Shown: positions 17,996 to 27,321, counted from the stretch's first letter. The stretch: DNA of 64,000 bases from Weissella thailandensis (GCF_005405465.1 NZ_BJEC01000010.1:1-64000); one strand, 5' to 3'. The notes: generated by a model from the sequence alone, not told the origin. A program made the numbers and translations.

Positions 17996-18064
17996 GATTT
18001 TTTCTCCATTTTTTAAGATAACTATCATTTTACAGGTATAGTAGGGTTTCGTCACGCTCTATAT

Positions 18065-18193
18065 AAACGCGCTCCAAAAGTCTGAAGCCTTAATGTAACA
18101 ACAATGGCATAATTCCGTCTCTTCGCTGCGCTACGAGCCAAAATGACGCCATCATCGTTACAACTGGCTTCAAAACGACTTTTATCACGCTCT
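18065..18193 (-). repeat. Interspersed fold-back repeat, copy B
   Basis: Read on the minus strand this is a 129-base match to the copy at 4729-4857, starting AGAGCGTGATAAAAGTCG and ending GGAGCGCGTTT, with most positions identical. In the stem, one arm changes GATTG to GATGG and the opposite arm changes so that the pair goes from T-A to G-C, a compensatory change. It lies in the short divergent gap between the aminopeptidase and the coiled-coil gene, that is, upstream of both. Confidence 0.8.
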
Positions 18194-18201
18194 GTCTTGA
18201 A

Positions 18202-18231
18202 TTGTTGGTTAGTTGCAAATCGTGATATAAT
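18202..18231 (+). promoter_or_regulatory. Promoter of the coiled-coil membrane protein gene
   Basis: TTGTTG and TATAAT are 18 bases apart, and TGATATAAT gives an extended -10. Confidence 0.65.
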
Positions 18232-18260
18232 GCAACAAATACTTATTGAAGGAGTATAGC

Positions 18261-18929
18261 ATGAGTCGAAAGAAGATTATGTTATCGGTACTCGGACTCG
18301 TTGTGGTCATTGTGGCTGGTTATGGGGCCATCATATGGTTTAGTGATGATCGGACGTATACGAGAGAATTAAATAAAGCCCGTGATGCCGTCGCGGTTCA
18401 GGACTGGCAGACTGCCAAGAAACATTATCAGGCGTCGCGGCAGGTACGTGTTTCGGTTGAGAATCGGACCGCCAGTGAACAATTGAATGATTTAGAGCGA
18501 GCAGATACAGAGATTAAGAAGCAAAATTGGGAGTCAGCCCAAAGTTTGTATCAGCGAGCGATTGATACTGATGGTGGGGTGGCCTTACTAAAAAAGGCTG
18601 CTAAAACGAATCAACGGTTTGTAACAGCTAAGAAGGACACTGGTAAATATCAATTATCAGCTTCGTCGTTGCAAAAATCAGTGGATAAGAAGGATAGTGA
18701 GCTCAAAGACTTAAAGAAGCAAATGAGTGAGTCGACAGCTGCAGCTCAAGCGGCTCAAAGTTCAGCTGACAAGGCCTTGGCAGATGCGAAAGCAAATGCA
18801 GATAACGCCAATAAGCAAGCCGAGTCGGCTGCATCAGCTTCCCAAAAAGCGGCAGATGATGCTAAGAAGGCGTCAGAATCAAGCAGTAAAGATGATGACG
18901 ATGACAAAGATAAAGACGATAAAGATTAA
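18261..18929 (+). CDS. Membrane-anchored protein with TPR-like and coiled-coil regions, function unknown
   Basis: The 222-residue protein has one N-terminal membrane helix (about residues 5-26), then two helical repeats resembling tetratricopeptide units (ARDAVAVQDWQTAKKHYQAS and ADTEIKKQNWESAQSLYQRA), then an Ala/Lys/Ser coiled-coil region, and an Asp/Lys-rich tail. It most likely points outward from the membrane. I do not recognise a named family. The start is the ATG with GAAGGAG upstream; the TTG at 18246 overlaps that RBS. msrA follows 45 bases later. Confidence 0.75.
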   Translation: MSRKKIMLSVLGLVVVIVAGYGAIIWFSDDRTYTRELNKARDAVAVQDWQTAKKHYQASRQVRVSVENRTASEQLNDLERADTEIKKQNWESAQSLYQRAIDTDGGVALLKKAAKTNQRFVTAKKDTGKYQLSASSLQKSVDKKDSELKDLKKQMSESTAAAQAAQSSADKALADAKANADNANKQAESAASASQKAADDAKKASESSSKDDDDDKDKDDKD

Positions 18930-18974
18930 AAAAGTAGGTTAACGGTGTATCCTATTAATTAGGGGGTATGATTA

Positions 18975-19520
18975 ATGACAAAGCAAACAGCTATTTTTGC
19001 AGGTGGATGTTTTTGGTGTATGGTCGAACCGTTCGAAACCTTACCAGGAATTGAAAAAGTACGATCAGGCTATACCGGTGGTACGATGGTTGATCCAACG
19101 TATGACGAGGTAGCTGCTCATATTACTGGCCATACAGAAGCAGTTAAGATTTGGTTCGATGACGACATTGTGTCATATGAGTCTTTGGTCGAACTTTATT
19201 GGCAACTGGCCGATCAAACCGATGCCATGGGACAATTTGCGGATCGTGGTGACGCTTATCGACCAGTTATTTTTGTTAAGGATGATGCACAACGTCAAAT
19301 CGCTGAATCTTCTAAGCAGGCATTAGATTCATCCGGGCGTTTTGATCAGCCAATTGTAACAACAATCGAAGATGCTAAACCATTTTACGATGCTGAAGAA
19401 GAACATCAACAGTTTTATAAGAAAAATCCATTACGTGAAATGATGATGATGATGCCAAGAAAGAGGTATCAGCATAAGTATTGGTCAGATAAGGAGGATG
19501 CAAATAATGGCAAAGCCTAA
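18975..19520 (+). CDS. msrA: Peptide-methionine (S)-S-oxide reductase
   Basis: MsrA repairs the S epimer of oxidised methionine. The catalytic motif [10 protein letters not shown] is at residues 11-20, with GYTGG, HTEAV and the Tyr/Glu residues of the active site in place. Normal length for the family, 181 residues. The next gene, msrB, starts 14 bases before its stop, so the two are translationally coupled. Confidence 0.97.
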   Translation: MTKQTAIFAGGCFWCMVEPFETLPGIEKVRSGYTGGTMVDPTYDEVAAHITGHTEAVKIWFDDDIVSYESLVELYWQLADQTDAMGQFADRGDAYRPVIFVKDDAQRQIAESSKQALDSSGRFDQPIVTTIEDAKPFYDAEEEHQQFYKKNPLREMMMMMPRKRYQHKYWSDKEDANNGKA

Positions 19521-19950
19521 TGAAGCAGATTTACGTGAGCAATTAACGCCAGAACAATATGCGGTCACTCAAGAGGCGGCAACTGAAGCGCCATTCAATA
19601 ATAAATATGATGCCTGGTTTGATGAAGGTATTTATGTTGATGTTGTGAGTGGTGAACCATTGTTTAGTTCTTTGGATAAATACGATGCTGGTTGTGGGTG
19701 GCCATCATTTACCAAGCCAATCGAGAAAAAATCAGTAAAACGCCATCTTGATACATCACATGGGATGTACCGAACAGAAGTTAAGTCACAAGATGCTGAA
19801 TCACATTTGGGTCATGTCTTTACTGACGGTCCAATCGCACAAGGTGGGTTACGCTATTGTATTAATTCAGCAGCGCTAAAGTTTGTGCCGGTCGCTGAAT
19901 TAGCGGCCCAAGGATATAGTGAGTATGAGTCACTATTTAATAAAGAATAG
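19507..19950 (+). CDS. msrB: Peptide-methionine (R)-S-oxide reductase
   Basis: MsrB repairs the R epimer of methionine sulfoxide. AGCGWPSF and the catalytic-Cys segment [13 protein letters not shown] are present; the CxxC zinc pairs found in some MsrB forms are absent. The start is the ATG with AAGGAGG nine bases upstream; the in-frame ATG nine bases earlier touches that RBS. It overlaps the end of msrA. Confidence 0.96.
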   Translation: MAKPNEADLREQLTPEQYAVTQEAATEAPFNNKYDAWFDEGIYVDVVSGEPLFSSLDKYDAGCGWPSFTKPIEKKSVKRHLDTSHGMYRTEVKSQDAESHLGHVFTDGPIAQGGLRYCINSAALKFVPVAELAAQGYSEYESLFNKE

Positions 19951-19981
19951 ATATTCACTTAAATGGCGATAAGCTGTTTTC

Positions 19982-20019
19982 AAGCCACTTTCATGGATTT
20001 GTCATGAAGGTGGCTTTTG
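19982..20019 (+). terminator. Terminator after msrB
   Basis: AAGCCACTTTCATG pairs with CATGAAGGTGGCTT (one G-T pair) and is followed by TTTT. The remaining 20020-20217 gap is AT-rich with no named feature. Confidence 0.85.
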
Positions 20020-20217
20020 ACTCGGGATTAGTCCAGCGCGTGAGATAATTTATCGGCTTACCCGCATGGTGGACTATTAATTGGAAACAGGGTGGACTTA
20101 ATGAAATGGTACTAACATTGACTATATTTTTTTCATCGGATAAAAAATTAGCGAAAATAAATGGATAAATAAAGTTATGATGGCTTCATGACTAATCGAA
20201 TGGAGAGAGTGGACACA

Positions 20218-20559
20218 ATGAATTGGTTACTTTCAAAGAAAGATGAGCATCGATTGGCTCTACATCAGTACCTAATCACTCATCATAGTAAAAGCTTTTT
20301 AATTAAAGATTTGATGGCAGCAATGGGCTGGTCTCGGTACTTGACACTACAAGCTGCGCAACAGTTAAACGTTGACTGTCAGGCAATTACCCAGTCATCA
20401 CAAGACTTTGTTATTCTGTCTGATGCTAACCGGACGATCACCTTGCATGATTTACAGTTAATCAGTGGCGCTGCCTTGAAAGGATATTATTTACGACAGT
20501 CACTAAAATTTGACCTTCTATTAGATGTCTTTCTAGAAGGCTTCATTCTAATGAAGTGA
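20218..20559 (+). pseudogene. Mga-like transcription regulator, 5' part, separated by a frameshift
   Basis: The 113-residue product contains an HTH region (LITHHSKSFLIKDLMAAMGW, SRYLTLQAAQQL) and begins the next domain with KFDLLLDVFLEG, then stops after an out-of-family FILMK. Mga/RgaR-type regulators are about 490 residues long with two HTH domains followed by PRD/EIIB-like parts. Moving back one base near 20544 continues the protein as HSNEVIAFRH into the next frame, which is the expected continuation. I infer a one-base indel in one gene. The ATG is preceded by GGAGAGAG at eight bases. Confidence 0.65.
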
Positions 20560-21683
20560 TTGCCTTTCGTCATTCCTCTAGTACGACGGTGGTCCGGTTG
20601 GTAAAAGAAGAAGTACGTGAACAGTTGTTGCAGCAGGACATTCGGATTGCGGATAATTACCAATTATTGGGTGATGAGCGTCAAATTCGAACCCTGATGA
20701 TTGAGCAAATTTATTTAGCTTTTGCTAATTCGCCGTTACCGTTTAGTCAAGAGACGCAACAATATGTGAAACAGGTCCAAAATGATGTGGTGCCTTTATT
20801 GACTAAGCGGGCAACGATTAAGCGTGTACTAGAAATTACGATTGGTGTCTGGCATACACGCGTGATGAACGGTCATCATATTCAATCAACGGATGAAGAT
20901 TTGCTTAAACCAACCGAAGAGTTGCAATTTTCTGCCAAACAACTAATGGGACAGTTTGCTTCATATCTAAGACTACGGTTAGATCCTGAAGATACTTGGG
21001 TGGACGATGAGCTCCGTTATGGTTTGTCGGTATGTTATGCGTTGGGTATTGGGCAAACGACCGATTATTTATCGGATTTAACAACTGATAATCAAGCAAC
21101 TGTTACTTGGGTCGTTGAACGAATTGGTCGCGCTTACTGGCATTATTTTATGAAAGAACTGCCTGAAGAACAAAAACAAGCCATCAAAGCATTGATTGGG
21201 CCAGTTTTGATTCGTTTATGTTATTTCCCACCATATGATATCCAACCTTTGCCTGACGTTGATTTTCAAATGCAGACTTACCCAATTCATACAGCTTTTA
21301 CGAAGCAGGTCATTCACATGTTTACACATCGGTTTGATTATAGTGAAGAACAGTTGATGGGGATGTTGTTCAATCCGTTGCTGAGTACCTTCATTAAAGT
21401 GTTTACGGTGAGTGATATTTTCCCGTTGATTACAGTAACGATTGATTTGATCGATATGCCTGCGTTAGAGAACTATTTAACGCAAATGGTTAGTCAATGG
21501 GATACATTAAATATCAAAATCACCAATGAATTAACTGAAGATACGGACTTTTATCTATCTAATGTGATGATCAGTCAAGAAATACCCGGCTTTGCTTGGC
21601 AGACTATTCCAGAATGGTCAGAGCGTTTAGCATTACGTCAAAAAATGATTGATTTAACAATGCGCCGATTTTATAAATTATAA
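20556..21683 (+). pseudogene. Mga-like transcription regulator, 3' part after the frameshift
   Basis: This 375-codon frame continues the upstream piece: the first 40 residues (HSSSTTVVRLVKEEVREQLL, then LLGDERQIRTLMIEQI) correspond to the second half of an Mga-type HTH domain, and the rest is an all-alpha regulatory region. It has no convincing RBS of its own; its GTG overlaps the stop of the first piece. It could be expressed by reinitiation, but a domain cut in two argues for a broken gene or a sequencing indel. Confidence 0.6.
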
Positions 21684-21802
21684 TACATAAGTATTATAAT
21701 TGGTGGTTAACCAACGGTTCTGCTACAATTACAATGAAGTATCATAATTAAAAAGACATGTGGGCGATGATTTCATCGGAGCATTTGTAATGGGAGATTA
21801 TT

Positions 21803-22753
21803 ATGAATAAAACAGTTGTTATTGGCACTACTGTTGTGGTTATTACGGTAGTTGCTGGTGGGGGAACTTATGCTGTCTTGCACACACCAAAGCGACAGTT
21901 CGAGTCTAACCTAGTGAAGATGACTAAAAGTAATGATAATATTGCAAATTTTCGCGTAAAGGCTAATGGCACGAGTGACGATACGGGTAATGTTAGCGGC
22001 ACGCTTGAAGCAGATTCACAGAATGAAAATAAACTGGCCGTGCATTTAAAAGTAACTGATAAAAACACACCAGAAGCCATGAATATTAAAATGGATAAAA
22101 AACACATTTATGTGTCTGCGGACATGCTGACAAGTTCGGTGAAAGGATATGGCTTAAAAGGTCTAACTAAAGTAACCAAATCACTGGATAAATATTGGCT
22201 TGATTCATCTCAAAGTGCATCGTTAAAAGACTCGTATAGCTCTATTGATACGAAAGAGGTACGTTCAGACGCGACCGCTGTGACAGAATGGTTTAAGGAC
22301 TTAGATAGTAATAAGTTCAAGAAAGTGTCTAATGGCTACAGAGTTAACTTGAATAAAGCAGATATGAAAAGTTTGATGACGAAGATTTCAAAAACAAAAT
22401 CAGGTAAGGAAATTTCGAAGCCTGAATGGCAAGAGGCCAAATCAGCGCTTGATCCAGTCAAAAACTTCATGCTCAAGTTAACTGTTGGTGATAAAGGAAA
22501 TTCATTTGCAATTGATTTTTCGGGAAAAGAAAATAATCGCAAAGAACAATTAACCTCTAAAATCAACACAAAGCGAGATGATAAGTTAAAGGTAAAGATG
22601 CCGGCCAAATCATTGATCAAAACTGAGTCACAGTTATCGGAATTACTAGAAGAAAAAATGTTGGCTTACTATAGTGATCAAATTGCATCATCAATTGATG
22701 AATTTAATTCATCAGTTAGCTCGTCAACAAATGATGACGTTTTGGATGCGTAG
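21803..22753 (+). CDS. Membrane-anchored extracytoplasmic protein of unknown function
   Basis: The 316-residue protein has an N-terminal hydrophobic segment (about residues 4-24, rich in Val/Gly, no lipobox Cys), followed by a charged, Ser/Asp/Lys-rich beta-type region. The pattern of paired strands (ENKLAVHLKVTDKNTPEAMN, HIYVSADMLTSS) faintly recalls LolA/LppX-like lipid-binding proteins, but this is only a resemblance. The ATG has GGGAG upstream. No operon partner is evident beyond the small gene after it. Confidence 0.6.
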   Translation: MNKTVVIGTTVVVITVVAGGGTYAVLHTPKRQFESNLVKMTKSNDNIANFRVKANGTSDDTGNVSGTLEADSQNENKLAVHLKVTDKNTPEAMNIKMDKKHIYVSADMLTSSVKGYGLKGLTKVTKSLDKYWLDSSQSASLKDSYSSIDTKEVRSDATAVTEWFKDLDSNKFKKVSNGYRVNLNKADMKSLMTKISKTKSGKEISKPEWQEAKSALDPVKNFMLKLTVGDKGNSFAIDFSGKENNRKEQLTSKINTKRDDKLKVKMPAKSLIKTESQLSELLEEKMLAYYSDQIASSIDEFNSSVSSSTNDDVLDA

Positions 22754-22790
22754 TCGGTAGTGATAAGCTTATAGATAAGGAGGAATATGT

Positions 22791-23117
22791 ATGTCTGAAA
22801 AAGTACTGGTTACGACAACGGAAGCAATTGCTGGTTACCATGTTGTCGAAACAATGGGTGAGGTGTTTGGCTTAACAACCCGTTCACGAAATGTGGTGTC
22901 ATCATTTGGTCAATCAATGAAGGCTATTGTTGGTGGTAAAATCAAAGGTTATACGAAGTTGCAAGATGCAGCCCGTGATGAAGCCATCGATCGTTTAAAG
23001 ACTGCCGCTGCCGAAGTAGACGCTAATGCTGTTATCATGATGCGTTTTGACTCATCATCAGGAGCAATTGGTGACTCGGTTACGGCCTATGGCCTATGGG
23101 ACTGCTGTGAAGATTGA
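22791..23117 (+). CDS. YbjQ/UPF0145-family small protein
   Basis: The 108-residue protein matches the YbjQ family: VTTTEAIAGYHVVETMGEVFG, then GQSMKAIVGGKIKGYTKLQDAARDEAI, then DANAVIMMRFD. The family forms small oligomeric domains of unknown role, sometimes called heavy-metal-binding from structural guesses. AAGGAGG precedes the ATG. It ends just before copy C of the interspersed repeat. Confidence 0.85.
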   Translation: MSEKVLVTTTEAIAGYHVVETMGEVFGLTTRSRNVVSSFGQSMKAIVGGKIKGYTKLQDAARDEAIDRLKTAAAEVDANAVIMMRFDSSSGAIGDSVTAYGLWDCCED

Positions 23118-23135
23118 GAAGGATATCGATTAAAT

Positions 23136-23273
23136 AGAGCGAGAAAAAAGTTGTTTTGAAGTTGGTGTGACACATGCTTTGTGCCGTCTTTGACTGCAGA
23201 CTGCAGCAAGGCGGAGAATAGTAAGGGCGTAAATTTTGTTACATTGAGGATTCAGACTTTTGGAATACGTTTT
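23136..23273 (+). repeat. Interspersed fold-back repeat, copy C (diverged)
   Basis: The outer parts match copies A and B (start AGAGCGAGAAAAAAGTTG, then GTTTTGAAG; end GTTACATTGAGG then TTCAGACTTTTGGAATACG), while the central 60 bases differ. It starts 18 bases after a stop codon, similar to copy A after pgsA. Confidence 0.65.
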
Positions 23274-23284
23274 TAATATAAATT

Positions 23285-23319
23285 AAAGCGTTAGTGGATT
23301 GTTACACTGACGCTTTTTT
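23285..23319 (+). terminator. Terminator before the wall-polymer operon
   Basis: AAGCGTTAGTG pairs with CACTGACGCTT (one mismatch-like G-T) and is followed by TTTTT. It isolates the long operon from upstream genes. Confidence 0.8.
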
Positions 23320-23452
23320 GTTGGAAAATCCAAGTAAAACCGCTAGTTTAAGGCATTGTTATCCAGTTGCGTATAAAAAGAAATTGAGATAAACTTAGAA
23401 CGTTAGTAGTAATTTTTTACAGACTTATAAAAAATTTTGAGATTATAGCAAT

Positions 23453-23482
23453 AATTCATGTTAATGGGCATTACCATGAATT
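23453..23482. promoter_or_regulatory. Large inverted repeat ahead of the wall-polymer operon
   Basis: AATTCATGTTAATG and CATTACCATGAATT are reverse complements at 13 of 14 positions with only GG between them. It sits 23 bases before the licD start. It could be an operator for an unlinked regulator or a hairpin in the leader mRNA. The surrounding 23320-23505 gap is AT-rich without another clear signal. Confidence 0.6.
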
Positions 23483-23505
23483 AGCTAAAAGATTGGGGTA
23501 TTGGA

Positions 23506-24339
23506 ATGGGTGAACAATTAAAATATTTAACTGTACCTGAGGTGCAGAAAATCATGTTGACTATTCTGGCTGACATGATTAAATATTTTAATGAACATAA
23601 TTACCATTATGTCTTAACGGGTGGTAGTGCCTTAGGGGCGGTCCGTCATCAAGGATTTATTCCTTGGGATGATGACGCCGATGTGGCATTACCGAGAGAC
23701 GAATACGAAAGGTTCATTCGTGAGTATCGACCATATAATTCACAGTATGAATTGTTAACCCCGTATAACACTGAGAATTGGTTGTATGCTTATGCGCGGG
23801 TGAGTGATACGCAGACGCAAGCTGATGGTAAATGGGCACTTGTGCATAATGGCGTTTATGTGGATGTTTTTCCGATTGACGCGGTACCAAAATCTAAAAT
23901 CGGCCAAAAAATGGCGTACTATCGGATGAAGTATCTTGATGTGATGCGTAATTCAACTCGACGAATCGCTATTTCAAAACAAGAACCCGGCTGGTGGTTG
24001 AAACCACTGCTTATTAAATATGCGCAACGGCATACGACGGGGTGGTGGGTGCAACGCATGGATAAGTTAGCGCAAAAGATGAATCAACGCCATGTTGCGT
24101 GTTCAAATATCTATAGTTTGTACATTGTCCAGGGATTGAATAAAACAAGGGAAAATTTTCCACTAGCTGTTTATCAACAACGACAATCAGTCCCGTTTGA
24201 AAGTTTAACTGTCTACATACCGGCAGCTAGCCAATATTATCTTACCCAGATGTATGGTAATTGGCAGGCTCTGCCACCAAAAAAGAAACAAAAAACGCAT
24301 GCCCGTTTTTATAATAAAGGAGTAGAAGTACATGATTAG
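23506..24339 (+). CDS. LicD-family phosphotransferase
   Basis: The 277-residue protein carries the LicD/nucleotidyltransferase-like signature TGGSALGAVRHQGFIPWDDD with the catalytic Asp pair, followed by DVALPRDEYERF and VDVFPIDAVP. LicD proteins attach phosphocholine or a related phospho-group to teichoic or capsular sugars; the donor here is unknown. It opens the long wall-polymer operon and overlaps the next gene by eight bases. The start ATG is preceded by a weak GGGGTATTGGA site. Confidence 0.88.
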   Translation: MGEQLKYLTVPEVQKIMLTILADMIKYFNEHNYHYVLTGGSALGAVRHQGFIPWDDDADVALPRDEYERFIREYRPYNSQYELLTPYNTENWLYAYARVSDTQTQADGKWALVHNGVYVDVFPIDAVPKSKIGQKMAYYRMKYLDVMRNSTRRIAISKQEPGWWLKPLLIKYAQRHTTGWWVQRMDKLAQKMNQRHVACSNIYSLYIVQGLNKTRENFPLAVYQQRQSVPFESLTVYIPAASQYYLTQMYGNWQALPPKKKQKTHARFYNKGVEVHD

Positions 24340-25195
24340 TTTATACATACTACTCATCGCTAGTGTTGTTGCCATTTTCGGCCTATTTGTAACTATTTTT
24401 GCCCGTGTTAAGAAAATTGATCGTTCTAAGAGAATGGGGCATTTTTTCCTGACATTCGGGATAATCGTTGCTTTATTTGCTGGTTTTTCAATTAATAAAG
24501 AAAAAGAGGCGCATCAAGCAGCCCAAGATCATCAAAAGAAAGTGCAAGCAGAACAAATTTATGATGCTGAACTGGTTCATTTGAGTGATAAAAAAGTGAA
24601 AATCAAAGATGGTGAAGCCAAGGTAACCATTCATGTATCTAAGAATACGGCCGTGAAAGTATCTAGCAATCATGAACAGCTCCATGACTTAAACTACAAA
24701 CCTAATAAAAGTAAAAAAGATATCAAGGTGACTTTTGTGATGCCTGGTAAGTACACTGTTAAGGCAACACGTGGTCAAAACAAAATCACGAAGCATATTA
24801 CGGTTCAAAAGGATGATCAAAAAAAGGTCGGTGAATCAACAAGCACGTCAGTTAGTGAAGCAGAAATTGTTGAACCAGCCAGTGAAGAAGTTGTTGAAGA
24901 ACCAGCTGTGACTGCAGAAACGAGTACTGAAGAGGCAATTGATCCAGGATTGACTGAAGATAGTGCGGAAACTGATACTGCTGAAGCACATGTGGCCCCA
25001 TCTTATGATGAGACACCAAACTATACGCCAACTTGGACGCCGGAAGAAACTCCTGCAGATACGCCAGCTAGTGGTACTGGTGAGGCGACAACCGACACTG
25101 GTGCCGCTGATACTGGTACACAAGGTAGTGAAGCGTCAGATGATGCAGCTGGTACGGAAGATTCAGTTGTTGATGATGGTAGCACAGTACAATGA
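24332..25195 (+). CDS. Membrane protein with Ig-like part and acidic Thr/Glu-rich tail, function unknown
   Basis: The 287-residue protein has two N-terminal membrane helices (about 4-24 and 33-52), a Lys-rich stretch, a small beta domain (VHLSDKKVKIKDGEAKVTIH, then YTVKATRGQNKITKH) and a disordered tail of about 115 residues rich in Glu, Thr, Ala and Asp. It lies between licD and the tagH-like gene with tight spacing, so a role in polymer transfer or export is likely by context only. No family recognised. Confidence 0.65.
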   Translation: MISLYILLIASVVAIFGLFVTIFARVKKIDRSKRMGHFFLTFGIIVALFAGFSINKEKEAHQAAQDHQKKVQAEQIYDAELVHLSDKKVKIKDGEAKVTIHVSKNTAVKVSSNHEQLHDLNYKPNKSKKDIKVTFVMPGKYTVKATRGQNKITKHITVQKDDQKKVGESTSTSVSEAEIVEPASEEVVEEPAVTAETSTEEAIDPGLTEDSAETDTAEAHVAPSYDETPNYTPTWTPEETPADTPASGTGEATTDTGAADTGTQGSEASDDAAGTEDSVVDDGSTVQ

Positions 25196-25210
25196 AGATA
25201 GGTTAGAAAA

Positions 25211-26491
25211 ATGGTTGAAAACAAAGTAACCGTTGCAGCAAATCATGTCACGAAGCGCTTTGATTTAGCTGAACGACAATCAGATAAAGTGAAAGCTGTC
25301 TTCAAATTTTGGGGAAAAGGTATTCCTAATTTTTGGGCAGTAAAGGGTGTGTCCTTTGAAGCACATGCCGGTGAAACCATTGGGGTAATTGGAACCAACG
25401 GGTCAGGTAAATCAACCTTGCTAGAAATGGTAGCGGGATTGACCCAACCAACCAGTGGGCAAATGACCATCAACGGCTCAACTTCAATCATTGCGATTGG
25501 GGCGGGGATGCGTCCCAAATTAACTGGGCGCGCTAATATTCGTTTGAAGGCCTTAATGCAAGGAATGACGGAAAAAGAAATTGAAGCCAAGATGGATGAC
25601 ATCATCGAGTTTTCTGAGCTAGGTGATTTTATTGACCAACCGGTTAAATCATATTCATCTGGTATGAAATCTAAGCTAGGTTTCGCCATTTCAGTTTATT
25701 CTGATGCTGATATCGTCATTATTGACGAGGCCCTCTCTGTGGGTGATCCGACGTTTACGCAAAAATCAATGGAACGTACGAAGCGCTTTAAAGAAGGGGG
25801 TAAGACAATATTCTTCGTGTCGCATTCTGCGGCACAAATGCGTCAAATGGCAGATCGTGTGATTTGGATGCACTATGGTGATATCCGGATGGATGGCCCA
25901 ATTGACGAAGTGATGCCAGAATACGAGCGTTTCTTAAAGCATTTCAATCGTTTTTCAGAAAATGAACGTCTGGCGTATCAAAAGCGTTATAAAGAAGCGC
26001 AAAAAACATTTACGCTAGGACATCTAAAGCAGCTAGAACGTAATCGCCAAATGTTATTGGATCCATCCACAGCTTTGAAACGACAAAAAGAAAATGAACA
26101 GTTCTTTACTGAAGGTAGTGAGAAGATGGGGTGGTTCACTCGTATTTTCTTGCTTGTCATTACGATATTGACGGTGGGATTGATGAATAAGCAATTGTTA
26201 AACATGTCATGGGCTAATGTAGCAGCACATCCGACGCATTTGATCACGAACTTTGCACCGTCAAAATTGGCACAGTTAAACCAACGTCATGGACGTACGG
26301 GAAGTAATGAACGTGCTGAGACACCTGTTTACTCGGCAACGCAAAATACGTATACGGTCAAAGATGGTGAAACGTTGGCTGGTATTGCCGAGAAAGCAAA
26401 TATTTCGATTGAGGCGATTATGCAAGCAAATCAAATGACTGATCAAGTGGTCAATCCGGGGCAAGAAATTATTTTGCCGGTTGAGAGGTAG
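25211..26491 (+). CDS. tagH: Teichoic-acid ABC transporter ATPase TagH-like, with C-terminal LysM
   Basis: The 426-residue protein has a full ABC ATPase: Walker A GTNGSGKST, the signature region YSSGMKSKLGFA and Walker B VIIDEALSVGD. A membrane helix follows near residues 312-332 and a LysM domain closes the protein (TYTVKDGETLAGIAEKANIS, about 380-424). B. subtilis TagH also has an extra C-terminal part across the membrane, but of SH3 type; here LysM would face the wall. With the TagG permease six bases downstream it should export the completed polymer to the cell surface. Confidence 0.93.
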   Translation: MVENKVTVAANHVTKRFDLAERQSDKVKAVFKFWGKGIPNFWAVKGVSFEAHAGETIGVIGTNGSGKSTLLEMVAGLTQPTSGQMTINGSTSIIAIGAGMRPKLTGRANIRLKALMQGMTEKEIEAKMDDIIEFSELGDFIDQPVKSYSSGMKSKLGFAISVYSDADIVIIDEALSVGDPTFTQKSMERTKRFKEGGKTIFFVSHSAAQMRQMADRVIWMHYGDIRMDGPIDEVMPEYERFLKHFNRFSENERLAYQKRYKEAQKTFTLGHLKQLERNRQMLLDPSTALKRQKENEQFFTEGSEKMGWFTRIFLLVITILTVGLMNKQLLNMSWANVAAHPTHLITNFAPSKLAQLNQRHGRTGSNERAETPVYSATQNTYTVKDGETLAGIAEKANISIEAIMQANQMTDQVVNPGQEIILPVER

Positions 26492-26496
26492 TTATT

Positions 26497-27321
26497 GTGA
26501 AAGATATTTGGAAAATTTTTAAGGAATTAGTGAAGAGTTGGCCGGTAATGCAACGAATCGCTCGTTACAATAATGATCAGACCTACCGGGAAAACTATCT
26601 GGGAGATTTTTGGCACTTCGCTGATCCACTTTTACAGATTGGAATTATGGTTTTAATGTTCGCAATCCGTAATGGTGGTGATAAAGGTAATCCGCATGCA
26701 ACTGGCTTGGCAGGATATATTGCTTGGATTGCATTGGGAATGGTTACTTATTTCTTTATGCAGTCAGCGATGAGAAAGTCAGCAAAAAGTATCCAATCAC
26801 AAGTTAATATTCTATCGCGAATGAAGTTTTCGCTGTCGGCGATCCCAATGACTGAAATTATCACTGAATTACGACGATATTTCGTCATGTTGGGAATTGC
26901 TTTTTTTGCAATCTTGTTCATGAATGTTAAACCATCCATTTATTGGCTACAATTTTTTTATTATTTCTTTGCGATGATGGTGTTCTTATATGCATTATCG
27001 TTGGTGACGTCAACTATTACGGTATTAGTTCCAGACTTTTATAATGCCTATGCAGCGATCTTACGTGTCGGAATGTGGATTTCTGGAGTGATTATTCCGG
27101 TTGATAGTCCCAATTTCCCACTATTGTTGTCAAATGCATTGAAATTAAATCCATTGTATTACATTATTCAAGGATTTAGAGAAACGTTGTTAGAAAACCC
27201 GATTTGGTTCTGGCATAATATTACGGCCAATCTATTGTTCTGGGGGATTGTGCTTATTCTCCTCACAGTTGGTGCACATATCCATATGCGTTTCCGTAAT
27301 CGTTTCATGGACTTTGTATAA
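26497..27321 (+). CDS. tagG: Teichoic-acid ABC transporter permease TagG-like
   Basis: The 274-residue protein has six hydrophobic segments of the ABC-2 permease type and the family pattern YLGDFWHFADPLLQIGIMVLM near the N-terminus, with NPLYYIIQGFRE before the last helix. It pairs with the adjacent TagH-like ATPase to flip the undecaprenyl-linked polymer across the membrane. The start is GTG, closely following the ATPase gene. Confidence 0.93.
   Translation: MKDIWKIFKELVKSWPVMQRIARYNNDQTYRENYLGDFWHFADPLLQIGIMVLMFAIRNGGDKGNPHATGLAGYIAWIALGMVTYFFMQSAMRKSAKSIQSQVNILSRMKFSLSAIPMTEIITELRRYFVMLGIAFFAILFMNVKPSIYWLQFFYYFFAMMVFLYALSLVTSTITVLVPDFYNAYAAILRVGMWISGVIIPVDSPNFPLLLSNALKLNPLYYIIQGFRETLLENPIWFWHNITANLLFWGIVLILLTVGAHIHMRFRNRFMDFV

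Noticed and set aside
20500-20560. Programmed -1 ribosomal frameshift joining the two Mga-like pieces
   Set aside because: No X-XXY-YYZ slippery heptamer or obvious downstream stimulatory stem is found in the window where both frames are open; an indel is simpler.
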